From Panopea generosa (taxonomy: Eukaryota > Mollusca > Bivalvia > Adapedonta > Hiatellidae), in contig CM055899.1 in NCBI GenBank assembly GCA_029582155.1, forward strand, positions 54,889,853-54,953,852: a stretch of 64,000 nt of DNA, read 5' to 3'. Positions 36,970 to 48,668 of this stretch are shown one piece after another. The notes beneath the pieces were generated by a model. It was given only the letters and a program-made list of their open reading frames with translations. It was not told the DNA's origin and did no database searches. Numbering within the stretch: position 1 is the stretch's first letter; each line of letters begins with the position of its first letter. Made by a program: the position numbers and the translations under genes.

Positions 36970-37872
36970 ATCATTTTCAAAATACAAATACATTTTATTA
37001 TGTTTGATTAAATATGTATGTATATGTATATATGTGAAAATGTAACTATACGGGTATCCATAATTATGGTAACTCAAAATTAAAAAAAAAATCTGTCCTT
37101 GTCAGAAGGACTGCAAAATCTAGAAATATTGGGATATTTACTGTATAGATATGTGTCCAGGTCCATTAATATTGTCGTTAAAAATCATGCGGAAAATATA
37201 TCAGAACGTTCTTAGTGTTTTTAAATTCATGTTATATATAACAGAAAATTGTGTATTTAATTTGATTGTTCATACGGAAAGTATGCTCCCTGTATCAATA
37301 TAGCATTCATAACAAATAATCAAGATATTACAATTTTAATAATTTCCTGTTTTAAGAATATATGAAGTAATGTCGAGCTTTGCGTTTGATGTTAGCAGTA
37401 CGTATCTGGGCTTGTAAGAAACACAGTGAAAATATATCAATATTGGAATATTTAGGAAGATATTTCAAGGTTTATATATGTTGTCATTCAAACCATCAAG
37501 AAAAATACAAACAACTCCAGAAAAATACTTCGCACTGCTAAAAGCAGTAAACCAATGTGTTATGTTCATCACAATGGTCTATTTTATGATGGTTGGAAAA
37601 TTGCAGCCATTTGTAAGTTAATCCGTACATTCCTATGACTGTGTCCTGTCTTTAACAGTAATTGCATATTGCAATTCAATATAACCTTGCAGTTTATTAC
37701 CACAAAATATAACCACAATTATCCGTAGCTTAAAGTTCAAGGACACACAAAAAAAAAATGTATTGCAAAGGCGTTTCGCCAAAACAACATATATTTAGTA
37801 TTAAAATTGTTTTATATATATTTTTAAATGGCACGGTACTGTTTTACGATTGAATTGTATTTACTTTTTCAG

Positions 37873-37896
37873 AACATAGGAGTAAACAGCTTGCGG
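37873..37896 (+). other. Micro-exon-like cassette, c1 of unit 1
   Basis: 24 nt between a TTACTTTTTCAG acceptor and a GTAAGA donor. Confidence 0.3.
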
Positions 37897-38373
37897 GTAA
37901 GACTTTATTGTATTTACATAAACATCACATAATGAATTGAGCTCAAAATTGGGGAAGTTACGATGAGTTGAAATTTTATCATGAAAGATGGAGATTGGTG
38001 TACTAAACACATATTTTAGTTCATCAAGCATGTGTCAGTTGTATATACAGTACGGTATTGTGGATCTAAAATAAATGACAATACATTAAATTCAATAATA
38101 ACAACATATCAGGGGCCGGTTGTTCAAAGAAGCGTTAACTTTAACGATATGTTAAGCTAACGCTACGTCAAATTCCTTAACCACGCGTAAGTTAACGCTA
38201 GCTTAAAAAAGTGTTGTTCAAAATAATTTAACGCTGTCGTTAAAATTTTATTCCAACGTTAAGTATTCATGTCACAAGTAAACGCTATCGTTAAATGTTA
38301 ACGCCAACGTTTAATTAAGTAACTTTGCACTTCCCAAAATGCATTGCAATTATATCTCACTTCCTTCAACAAC

Positions 38374-40698
38374 AATGGCCGAGTTATTATCTGCTACATC
38401 TTCTGCATCATCTTCTCAAAAAAGAAAAAGTATCTCAAAACTTCACCAGCAATGAAGTTCTTAGGTTAGAGGAACTAGCGACAAGGAAAGAAAACCTGGA
38501 TCTGCTATCAACAAAGTTCTCCTCTACTGTGACCAAAAGGCAGAAGAACGAACTTCGGGAAGCTATAGCAGTGGAGGTTTCTGCTGTTGGTGTTTTCACT
38601 CGAAATTCTGCAGAATGTTGCAACAAGTGGCAAAATTTGAAGAGGGAGACAAAGGAAGCACATATAGAGGTCAAAATGGAGATGAGAAAGACGGTGGTGG
38701 TCCAAAAAGAGTATTCTATCTGAACAACATGCCAGAATCATTGACGTCCTTGGAGAGACAGCCTCGTTTTTGGAATAACTGGTGGCACAGGCAGTGGTGA
38801 ACTGGGTATGTGTTAAACTAGAGATATAACAACTTAAACATGATATCTTCTGTTAAGTATATTTAAAGAGTCATTCATGGAACAGTGCTGCAATCGGACA
38901 TTCAAACTCGAATAAAAATAGGATTGGGTGGGTGGCGGGGATGGTATCGTATAGCTCTATTGTTATTAAAAAGATGTTTATCTTTCAAATATATATTTTT
39001 AATATTTCAGCGTTTCATTAGTTTTTATAAAAATTATGTGTTTTTCTAACGCTTTTAATGTTGTCGAAATAAGTCTTCCGAAAAAATGGATTGTTGCTAT
39101 AAATAGAAACAAAGAATTCCGTCTGAATAAAAAATGTGCGTCGGTTGTCCTGTCTATATCTAAAACTTCGTATGCATACATTTAACACGTGAAACTTACT
39201 AGGGAGAAAACTTACAGACTGTGAAGTTCTCTAATATCAGCAACATTATAATTTGAAATTATTTGCTCCTGTACGCAGAGTAAACAAATATTCCGTTTCT
39301 GCCATGTCGCTTTTATCAACTAATTGTTTTTGGATATAGTCGATGTTTTTACTGTTACTCGAGTATCAATTTATTACTATAGTAAATACTGGATTAAGTT
39401 AACATTAAAGAAGATAGACGTTTTGTTTTCATTGAGTCGATTTTAAAGTTGAAATCTACTAACAGAAAAAAAATAAAAAAAATAGTTTCTTTTGATCAGT
39501 TGTTATTGCATTGAGAATATAGAGTATTATATTGTGGTAACATCAATTATTTTTGTCTGTCATTTTAGGGAAGGGGGTCATTGTATCATTGAATTAAGAT
39601 AATCTATTGTTCCATCATTCATATAAGTATTTTTGTTTAAAATTGAAAAAGCCTTATCTCGAAATAGCCAACAGAGGAAGCAGAAGAAGGTGTGTTGCCT
39701 TCACTAGATATAACACAGCCTGGACCATATGTCAAAACTACTGCCTTCAAAATGAAGTTAAATGAGCACAAGTATATCACATTTCTTTTATTTTAACTAC
39801 TGTGCTATAAAATCAAACTTATTTGCATAAGAGGGGTATTAAGAGGGGTCAGCAGTTGAACAACCACTCAAACAAAATCCTTAATCCGCATATAAAAACC
39901 CTATAAAAAAGTATTAATAGCTACAATCTAGCAAATAAGGATATAAGAGGAGAAAACAGATTAAAAAATGAGTCACGTTCTAATTCTAACCAAATTCATT
40001 ACCATTAATGTTGTCGTTGTTTGTTATTAAAATACGTGAATTAAAAACTTTTACCCAGACACTTATTTAAGATAATAAAAAATAATTGCAAATTATATCA
40101 TAACATGAATATCACTACCAAGGATAACATCAAACGATAATGACGTCATGACGTATCTAATTTCCATTACATGGTCCTTGAAAATATAATTATTAAAATA
40201 GTATTATAAAAACATTTATATTACACTGAAAAAATATTTATTTGGTGGGCTCCGACCTAGGTAAGCAGCTATTTTTTGCCAAATTTTGCATCTATTATAG
40301 TCATTTTTAAGACAAATCATGAAATCATGAAAAAACGCTTTGGGATAGGAGCACGGCAAACAATTTATTTTTTTTCAGTACGGCCTGATATAATGGGTGT
40401 CTTAAAGAATCAGATTTTAGCACGGCTTGTTCATATTCCTAATTGATTCTGTTCCGTTTTCAGAAAAACAAAGGAAAAAAAATCCCAGGATGATTTGGCG
40501 GCTGTTCAAATGAGATATGTTGAAGGCGAAATAGCAAACCAGGCACTCAAAACCGAAAATCTCAAGTTACAGATAAAGCTTTTGAGGCGTATCATAAGAA
40601 TGAAAAAGACGAAACATTATCTGCACAGGAGCTGTTTGCGTTATTGCTCTTTCTATCGCAGCAAACCGTTTTTCATTCCTCACTACATGTTTTGATAA
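38374..40698 (+). pseudogene. Harbinger Myb/SANT-like DNA-binding protein gene, unit 1
   Basis: Three exons can be read. Exon 1 (38374-38805, from ATG to GTATGT) has the Myb_DNA-bind_5 type trihelix: NFTSNEVLRLEELATRKE, LLSTKFSSTVTKRQKNE, AVGVFTR, NKWQNLKRETKE. It ends with the family's RIIDVLGETASF and GITGGTGSGEL. Exon 2 (39675-39771) and exon 3 (40464-40698) join in phase (donor GTATAT, acceptor TTTTCAG) and encode EEGVLPSLDITQPG and DDLAAVQMRYVEGEIANQAL, a coiled-coil-like C-terminus. Frameshifts occur after the ATG-proximal segment, after the Myb domain and near 40580. In such elements this protein escorts the nuclease to DNA ends. Confidence 0.75.
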
Positions 40699-40884
40699 TA
40701 AAAAAAATCATTTTTTTAAAATTATACATTTCATATATCGAATAAATGCACTGATATATTTACTCTTGTTTGTGTTTAAAAAAATCCATAACACTTAAGA
40801 AAAATGCAAAAATACAAAGATGAATATTCCATCGGATCCCACTTTTGTGTAATTACTTTATTTTTTTCTTTTTATAATTATTGT

Positions 40885-41040
40885 TATGCACCCCACCCCC
40901 ACACAAAGTTTTGGGGGTTGCATAAAGTTATCGCAGCGTCCGTCTATCTGTCCGTCCTTCCGTCCGATATTTCATGTCCGGCCTGTAACTTTGTCATGCA
41001 TAAATGGATTTTATCAATACTTGCTTCAAATGATTTATTT
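40885..41040 (+). mobile_element. Mollusc-type dispersed repeat fragment inside Harbinger, unit 1
   Basis: TTTTGGGGGTTGCATAAAG, then GCAGCGTCCGTC with CCGTCC runs, then ATGTCCGGCCTGTAACTTTG and TCATGCAT. I know this block as a dispersed repeat in bivalve sequences. It lies where the C-terminal transposase exon should be. Confidence 0.6.
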
Positions 41041-41180
41041 TAATGTAAAAAAAAATGTGTCTAGTCTGAAACATCAGTTCATGAAGAAAATGCTGGATAC
41101 TGAATAACAATAATGACATTTCTATTTTAAGACTTGCATAACTGAATAAGGCAAGTAAAAGTTACTGTTTAGAAACTAAC

Positions 41181-41710
41181 CTTCATGGTCGCACATCGCC
41201 TAAATGTTGATACTATGGTAACCTTTTCGGTTCACAAACGGCACCTCGTCATCTGATGGAGCTTGTATCCGCACATGTGTTCCGTCTATACAACCAACAA
41301 TGTTGGATAAACCTCTCTTCATATTAAAAGATCTCTTAATAACCTTCTTCTGTTCCTCAGACGGCCGTGATCATGTTTTATTATGTCCTTAAAATGTTTC
41401 AATAGGGCGTAAGTGACAGCCTCCACAGCCCTACTAATTAGTTGTATCCCATTGTATCCCCGATAACCTCTAAGACATTTCCAGAAGCGTAAAATCTTAG
41501 TGCCATAATAAATTGATGCCTCACAGACAGGGCAAGGACGCGTAATGTTGGCCTTATCTGGTCCTCAACAAGCAAATCTTCCACAAAATCTATACTGGCA
41601 TTTCCAAATCGGTATCTGGACCGCATTTCTTCCTCAGATAGCTTTTCTAGATGTTCGCTTTTTCTGTGAACTCTTTCTTGGCGCACATTGGCAAGAAATA
41701 AAGCAGCCAT
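41181..41710 (-). pseudogene. HARBI1-type transposase pseudogene, unit 1
   Basis: From ATG (41710) the minus strand encodes MAALFLANVRQERVHRK, then MRSRYRFGNASIDFVEDL, then HQFIMALRFYASGNVLEVIG, the N-terminal helical domain of HARBI1-like nucleases. After a stop and frameshift at about 41437 it continues SRAVEAVTYALLKHF, then in a third frame NIVGCIDGTHVRIQAPSDDE with the first catalytic Asp (codon at 41284-41286) and FVNRKGYHSINI, stop (41200-41202), AMCDHEG and a GTTAGT donor. The part with the second and third catalytic acids is not found, so it cannot cut DNA. Confidence 0.85.
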
Positions 41711-42771
41711 CTTCAATTTCGATAACGCTTATGTTAAAATTAAATTGTGATTGAACATCACTATTAAATTTCATCATCAACGCAAGCTACTTAGCGCTCC
41801 ATTAAAGTCAACGCTGTTTTGAACAACAGAGTTAACGTTAACTCTTTTTTAACACTGACGTCAAACCAAAGTTAACGTAGTATTAACTTAACGCTTCTTT
41901 AAACAACCGGCCCCAGGAAAATACTTGGCTTTGATGATGAAGCAAAGTTCGGCTTTCCCTGTGTTGCTTGAATATTGAATCGAATTTTCAATGCAGCAAC
42001 ATAGTTTTATGAAGAACACGAAACGCATCAAATAGATGTACCACATCCTGTTGATAGTATAGCACAATCGGTACATGGCCGGCTCCACTTTGTCTCATGC
42101 ATGCATTCATTTATATTGTTTAATCCGCATTGCCAATGTCACATATGCCTGAAATATCTATAACCAATACGGTACTAATATTATTCTTTATTCTCTAATA
42201 AATTTTATTAATATACTTATTAATAACTAAGTTTACTATTTACAGGAAAGGTGTAATTGATTCAACGATAAAGAGAATGATTTCATTAGCATAATGTTTT
42301 CTTATCCTTATTTTATGATTGTATATACCTTTTACCTTATATTATACATAAAGATAAATAAAACTATGTTTAAACGTATTTCCAGCTTCGGATGAATATT
42401 TCTCACAAAAAAGCATCAAACCAATGTGCTATGTTCATCACATTGTTCTATCGAATGGTGGTTGGAAAATCGAGTTGTCATGTATATGTTAATCCACACT
42501 GTCCTTCGACTGTGTTCTGTTTGTATCATCAATTTGCACATTGCACTTTTAATATAACCTCGAAGTTTATTACCACAACATGTCAACATTTTATTCACAA
42601 CACCATTGTCATAGCGTAAAGTTCCCGATCACACAACTACCAAAAGAAATATATTATAAGTTTACGTATTTCGTCAAAAACGGCATATTTATAATTAAAC
42701 TTTAAAATTGTTTTATAAATGATTTTATTGGACACGAAACCGTTTCACGATTGAATTTTATTTTATTGCAG

Positions 42772-42792
42772 AAACGAAAAGAAATGGGCTGG
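42772..42792 (+). other. Micro-exon-like cassette, c2 of unit 1
   Basis: 21 nt between TTTTATTGCAG and GTAAGA. In phase 0 it would encode KRKEMGW. Confidence 0.3.
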
Positions 42793-43015
42793 GTAAGACT
42801 TATTTTTATTTACATGTACATCACATAATTAACAGAGATTCAAATTTGGAAAATTACGTTGAATTAAAATTGCATTATGAAATATGGAATTTGGTGTAGT
42901 AAACAAACCTTTTAATGCTTCAAGCATGTGTCAGTTACGAATATGAAATGTATAGACAGTACACTAGGACCGATCTTGAATAAACGACAATACATTAAAT
43001 TTAATAATAACAGAT

Positions 43016-43018
43016 CAG
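43016..43018. other. Empty Harbinger target site, unit 1 c2
   Basis: GATCAGGTAAATATTGG here corresponds to ATCAG, element, CAGGAAAATACTTGG in c1. One CAG here against two around the element. Confidence 0.9.
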
Positions 43019-43865
43019 GTAAATATTGGCATTAATAATGGAGCAAACTTCAGCTCTTCCGGTGTTGCTTAAATATAAGATATACCACATCCTGTTGACA
43101 GTATAGCACAATCGGTACATGGTCTCCTCCACCCTAGTCTCATCCATGCATTCATTTATATTGTTCCATCCGCAAATTCACGGTTTATTTGAAGAACGTG
43201 TCAATATCACATATGAATAAAATATCTATATCCAATACGGTAATAATATTGTTCTTTATTCTCTAAAATATGTTATTCATACAAGTATTAATCAATAAGT
43301 TTACTATTTACCAAAAAGGTGTAATTGATTCAACGATATAGAGAATGATTTCATTAGTACCATGTTTTCTTATCCTTGTTTTGTGATTGTATAAATCTGT
43401 TACCTTATATTATACAGAAGATAAATAAAACTATGTTTAAACGTATTTCCAGCTTCGGATGTAAACTTCGCACAAAAAAAGCATCAAACCAATGTGTTAT
43501 GTTCATCACATTTTATGAACAACACAATAGTCTATAGCTTAAAGTTCACACAACTCACAAAAACATATATATTGAATATGTATTTCGTCAAAAACAACAT
43601 ATAACTAATCTCTGATATTATTTTATAAATGTATTTATTTTACACAATATCATTTTCGATTTAATTGTATTAACTTTGCATAAGCGATGAGAAAAAGTGT
43701 GGAGGGTAAGATTTGTGTTTTATTAACATGGAAATCGCGTAATGAATTGCGCTCGTAATTGGGAAAGTTACATTGAATTAAATTTGTATCATAAAATATG
43801 TAGATTGATGAAGAAAACATGCCGTCAATCATTTAGAGATTCCACTATGTGTTATTTATGAATAT

Positions 43866-46611
43866 TGCTCCTGGTTACGACTCTCATTTACGCGCACGCA
43901 TACATATACACATACACACACTCTCGCTTTTAACAACGGAAGGTGTATATTCGAACACGTATTCTGACTATTAATACTCATTTCTCTTGTCATTTACACG
44001 GCACCCATTGGCACTATGTATAAATATAATTGCATTGTTATTATTCATTTACTAGTATTAGATAATAGATACAATCAAATGGTATCAAATTAATTTCATT
44101 GATACAGGCATGTGGTTGTTTTCGGTGAAATAAAACAGACGGAAACCATTTTAAGGGCGGGTTTAAAATTTTATTGAACTGACCATGCATATCCTTCATA
44201 CGAGACTCCGTGTCATTTGTAGTTCGCCCAATAAAAATCATCTACTGATAAATATTCGAGTTTACTCTCGGCTGCTGTTGGGCGTTTGGAAATGTAACGA
44301 TCACATTTACCACTGTAACAAATATAGAGACGCAATGTAAATGTTTTCAACTTTCCATATGACTAAGAAAACAGTATCTTAATATAATACAATCTGTATA
44401 ATTTTTACTCCAAAATTATCTCAACCATGTAATTATTGCTATTGTTCCATCCACAATTTCATGGTTAATTTTAAGAAATTGTCAATATTACATATCCATA
44501 AAACAACTATAAACATGCCATACATATTTGTGTACTTGCAGCATGTGTAAGTAGTTAAGTTACAACGAAAGGCACGAATTATTTTGAAAACATTAATAAT
44601 TTTCAATTCTATTCGCATACTCAATTTCGTTTAATATAGTGCTTTACGGTGATACTAATTCATTTTTACTTGAATGCAAAGAGATATCAGATCTCACATC
44701 ACTGTATCCGGTAAAGTACCAACCCACTTAACATCACAGGATTTCAGCTTATACACGGTAGAGAGTCTGAACCTCGATAACGGTAGATTTTGATGACACA
44801 TGCAATCTGTTTATTTATAGGTTTTAAAAAGGATGGTTATCGTTGATGTTTATGTAAAATGTTTATGTGTTTCAGTATTTCAGAATCATACATGTATACA
44901 CAAGCATAGACTGAAAAATAATTTGCATTCGGAGGTCAAATGATGTCACTTTTGTAATCTGTATATCGCATTTTCTTACGCCAATTGATTTATTCTTCTG
45001 TTTGTATGTAAATTGATAGAAATATTAAACATTATGATAGTGATAGTTAACAACTTAAATGATAAGTTGGAAACATACATATAACACATAATAATACGAG
45101 CTCGGAAAGCATGGCTGGTTGTTATGCAATTGGCTCTCGTCTGATTTTAGCAATATATTAAGATAACTGTATAATATTTTAAATATATATATTTACCATA
45201 AAAAAACATGACAAATCATTGTTGCACATCATAAAAGTTGGCAACTCTGATAAAATGCGTCAGTCGAAGACAATACATATCGGTTGAATATCGCATAACA
45301 CGGTCGAAAACCTGGGAGCAACTATCGTCTAGGTCGAAAACATCTTGATACATCCACTGTGTTTATGGAAGACCTGTGAATGTTTTCTACAGCACTAGGG
45401 TTCATACCAATCGATTGAACAGACACGGTCTGTCAATCAAACAAGTCGATAAACCAACAAGCGATTGCTATTGGTTGATACATGCGAACCTTCTCTAATT
45501 AAACACTACATTGTATTACGCTGTATTTAATTGGACCACCAACTCCACGTGGTCAGTGGACATAATATGCTTTAATAAAATTTTGCATATGGTGTTTAGC
45601 GATGTTTCAAGAATATTTTAGTCATATCGCGACAGTGTCTTCTCGAAACGCTGAAACACATTTCAAACAAAATTAAGTTTAAATTTATTAAAAGTAGAAA
45701 GTAATAGGATAATTCAATCTACATTTGGTTTTCATCATTTAAGTTAATTGAAATAATATGGTCCAGAGTGTTTGTTAAACTACTATACATCGATCATACG
45801 CAAATATAAACATGTAAATATCATCATTGATTTTTTGTTTTTAGATAAATAGTTTGACTCCGATGATGTGACAAGATGATTTCAATGGTGTAAGATAATA
45901 TAACATTAAGCTCAATACCATAATCAGTAAATAATAACTTTAAATGGATTTTCGCGGTCATAAACGTACAGTAGTATAAAGTATGTTGTGTTTTAATATT
46001 ATCTTTTAATTGTTTTTAACATATAAAGAAAAGCATAAGTTGGTAAATAGCACTGTTTATTTTCTGCATTGAAGACAATCTCAATAAAGAAACGAAATTT
46101 GATTAATACAATACGATTTTCCATTTAACAAAAACTTATCGTAACACAAATTCATGATATTATTTTTTAATTTCCTAGCTTCATTAAAATGATATACCGT
46201 CAAGTCGAATGCATTGACATGGACAATTTATGATGTTTGGAAATTTTGTACATATGTGTTTTTTTTTAAATTATCATACTTTGGTGAATTTCACTTAACG
46301 GGCATTTAACAATTTGTTATTTGGCGTGTGTAATTATTTAATAATTAGTCCGTTTTACAGCTACACATCAAAGAATGCGTCGTATTTATACATTACACTA
46401 TTCTGTTCACTGAATTACAATCTATATATACCGTGAAGTTTGATATTTATAAATATTGCTCACATCTCAGTCTGTTGCGAGGTAGTTTAAATATGATGTT
46501 AGTAATGTTTATAATATTAAATCATGACACCGAACGTTGTTTTTAACATATTTCAATTTGATTACATACGTCATATTGCACAAATGAAAATATACTTCTA
46601 TTAAATCTCAT
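43866..46611. other. Macro-unit 1 tail, no gene
   Basis: AT-rich DNA nearly identical to 61266-63893. It contains a short CA-rich stretch (43895-43925) and the dispersed repeat at 45428-45480. No coding frame is convincing. Confidence 0.7.
45428..45480 (+). repeat. Dispersed repeat copy, unit 1 tail
   Basis: CTGTCAATCAAACAAGTCG onward; homologous to 5169-5220. A CCAAC and an ATTGG lie close together in it. Confidence 0.55.
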
Positions 46612-46804
46612 TACTTTGCGTAATTTAAGTACCAAATACATGCTTAAAGGGGAACGCACCCCTGTGTATAAAACAGGATAATATGAATAGCTATGAGTTC
46701 AGCTATCTATTAATAGTATCAATATGCATAAATTCGAGTCCATTAAGACATATCAGCTCGTTCTGTAACGGTCATTTTCGCACATCGACTTTGTGGTGGA
46801 AGTC

Positions 46805-46846
46805 GCCATATTGGACACCTGCATGACGTCATAACTGCACTTCCGG
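46805..46846 (-). promoter_or_regulatory. Promoter-like module, left side, unit 2
   Basis: GCCATATTGG (46805-46814), TGACGTCA (46824-46831) and ACTTCCGG (46839-46846). On the minus strand this reads ETS, CRE, YY1, pointing left out of the cassette. Confidence 0.5.
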
Positions 46847-46900
46847 TTTAAAACAAAATTAATTTATACGCTACAGCAGATATAGAAACGTGCAATTATA

Positions 46901-47215
46901 GTCAACGGCATTAAAATAGATTTTGATAACGGAGAAGGATTTGTGGTCTACCATCTTGAATCAGAATTTTCGGAAGAAGAGTTAAATGAATTAGAAAAGG
47001 AGAAACATAGTGAGACGACATAGTCGTTCACACATGTGAACGATTTTTGCAGCTGCGAAAACTATGTAATGATGCCTTTATCTGACGAAAATACGTGATG
47101 CAGATGCAATGACCTTACTATTGGAAATTTAGAAGATTTAGAATGTTTCACAGAAATAATACAGAGACAAACAGCAATATCTTATGAAGCTTTCACCAAA
47201 AAGATGATAACAGTC
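46901..47215 (+). pseudogene. P2RX7_C-like pseudogene, unit 2
   Basis: One frame runs from GTC 46901 through VYHLESEFSEEELNELEKEK to CSCENYVMMP (47048-47077), DENT, stop, CRCNDLTIG and LEDLECFTEI. Two in-frame stops interrupt it: TAG at 47021 (CAG in unit 1) and TGA at 47096, shared with unit 1 and replacing an expected Cys. Unit 2 keeps the CSC that unit 1 has lost, and unit 1 keeps the NCV that unit 2 has changed to NYV, so the two copies decayed independently after sharing the TGA. No ATG or full-length gene is recognisable. Confidence 0.6.
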
Positions 47216-47754
47216 ACACCGATAATGAACCTTAGATCAAGCCCGAAACCCATGAATCACGAGTCTGACATCGTATCATGTAGCCTGACATTGATGATTG
47301 AATTTTAAAACAGTAAAATGACCCTTAGCTTGATAAAGAAAACAATTTTAAGTACTTGTTGCGGTCAGTGTTGATGTAGATCCAGGCGAGCCTGCACAAT
47401 CATGCTGTTATATCAGGGTATATACTGTTTACTACTCAGTCGATAAATTATAAAAAACACTACTAGACCAGGAATGCAATTTATGGGAAAATGGTCTGTT
47501 ACATATATTTACCTGTCTAAGAGAGAATAAGAAATACTTTTATATATATTTTCTTATCGTGTTTAGCTTGTGCGGCCATTGTTGAACGCTGAGAAATGGC
47601 TGATAAAATTTGGATTTCATACCCTTTTTAGTAAAATTAGATGAAGCATGGCACTGTCTTTTGATTATTCAAATTGTGTTACTACCTAATTTGATATATG
47701 ATAATTATCTATTCTACCAGTTCCCTGAACATATATGAATGTTTCTCCTTATAG

Positions 47755-47800
47755 GGAATGTCATATGGACTATAATGTCTATATGCATATTGCACCAAGT
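47755..47800 (+). other. Possible downstream exon of the P2RX7_C-like gene, unit 2
   Basis: Same 46-nt length and the same flanking AG and GTATGT as 31567-31612. The encoded segment has changed to HMDYNVYMHIAPS, losing the Arg of the Y-R-H motif. Confidence 0.3.
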
Positions 47801-48444
47801 GTATGTTACTGTCAGGCTACTGGCACCCTGCTGAGCTTTCAAGATTCACCAAAACCACATTCACACCATGTGGTTATGAGAAATACCCTGCCACAGTATT
47901 TATATTGTACCCTAATTAGCATAATTCACCCCTGGTTTTATGACCCCAGGGTTTATGACAGGATGTAATATCACGTAGTATTATGGCTTATTACTAATTT
48001 AAACAATTTCAGTTATTAGGGGTTCAATATCAATGCAAACTTACTAGTAAAAAGTTATGTAATATGGTTTTATGTATATTTTTCACAAATTATATACTAG
48101 TACACTATTTTAACAGTAAAAACATAACTCTGCTGTTGAATAACATACAATAGCAAAGTATAAGAAGGAAAATAAACATGCATTTTCATATATTTATGAC
48201 TAAATAAAGGAACACAGATTTTGATTTATCTTTTTTCGTTACGAAATAGAGGTAGTTCAAATGTCTATTCACGAATAATGACCCAGTTGACTGTGAAAAG
48301 CCATATATCAATAAACTAAATTGTCTTTTGATTATAAAATTAATAAAATGAGTTATTGAACAATTAACGGTTGACTGAATATAAGCGACATTTTTCTACC
48401 ATCGAGTGCTTACTGTTATACAAATGTTCAGTTAACCTAACACT

Positions 48445-48668
48445 GTTTCCTGGGATCCTTTAAATTAATCAGTACTCGAGCACATCCCATATCCGCAAGT
48501 AACTGATAACTTTCTCACTTAAATCAGCGGTGAGAGATTAATGATAATGAGACACAGTGTTGTATGTCAATCATCACAGATACTGTTGCCGGGTGGGGAT
48601 TCGAACTCGCGACACCTCGATTGATAGTCAGACACGTAACTGACTGAGCCAATCGGGCCTGTCACAAT
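48445..48668 (-). mobile_element. tRNA-derived SINE, unit 2
   Basis: Paralogue of the unit 1 SINE with an intact B box GAGTTCGAATCC (minus strand, near 48600) and A box TTGGCTCAGTCAG. The flanking body matches unit 1, so it was inserted before the macro-duplication. Confidence 0.7.

Larger units (their letters stand above)
38113..41913. mobile_element. PIF/Harbinger DNA transposon, unit 1
   Basis: 3801 bp with terminal inverted repeats GGGCCGGTTGTTCAAAGAAG at the left and the matching end TTCTTTAAACAACCGGCCC at the right. It is flanked by CAG at 38110-38112 and 41914-41916. Subterminal regions are packed with AACGTTAAC-type palindromes. It carries the two genes usual for the superfamily: a Myb/SANT-like DNA-binding protein (plus strand) and a HARBI1-type DDE nuclease (minus strand, converging). 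Both are broken. It sits inside sub-repeat c1; uninterrupted paralogous sites with a single CAG exist at 43016, 59371 and 60416. Confidence 0.92.
37522..43865. repeat. 1.05-kb sub-repeat series, unit 1 (2 full, 1 partial)
   Basis: Repeat c1 begins 37522 and is split by the Harbinger, resuming at 41917; c2 is 42384-43450; c3 is a partial copy, 43451-43865. Landmarks are CCAG followed by CTTCGGATG, AAACCAATGTG, a micro-exon-like cassette, ACAATACATTAAATT and the stretch ending CATTCATTTATATTGTT. The 75-codon frame at 42392-42619 differs from its unit 2 partner only by amino-acid-changing substitutions and is not called a gene. Confidence 0.9.
30346..46611. repeat. Macro-repeat unit 1 (about 16.2 kb)
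   Basis: The landmark TGTGTATAAAACAGGATA lies at 30429, and at 46663 and 63945 in the following units, giving periods of 16,234 and 17,282 bp. The unit starts in a stray 51-bp satellite monomer (30346-30412) and runs through the P2RX7_C-like cassette, SINE, 51-bp array, LINE remnant, TCTG run, sub-repeats, Harbinger and a tail. Between named parts (30966-31566, 31613-32269, 32483-33210, 35491-35991, 36970-37521) I see no gene. The first 3 kb are clearly more diverged from unit 2 than the last 2 kb. Confidence 0.95.

Noticed and set aside
36409..37077. Frames of up to 200 codons rich in CLSV or DRQT
   Set aside because: They translate the TCTG microsatellite. The first part of the 36409 frame is the LINE tail, annotated as a remnant.
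42392..42619. 75-codon frame in the sub-repeats (partner 58746-58973)
   Set aside because: All four amino-acid differences between copies are non-synonymous with no silent changes, and the third copy is frameshifted.
48590..48662. Functional tRNA gene on the minus strand
   Set aside because: The B box is perfect but the T stem fails at three of five pairs and the copy is part of a duplicated SINE.
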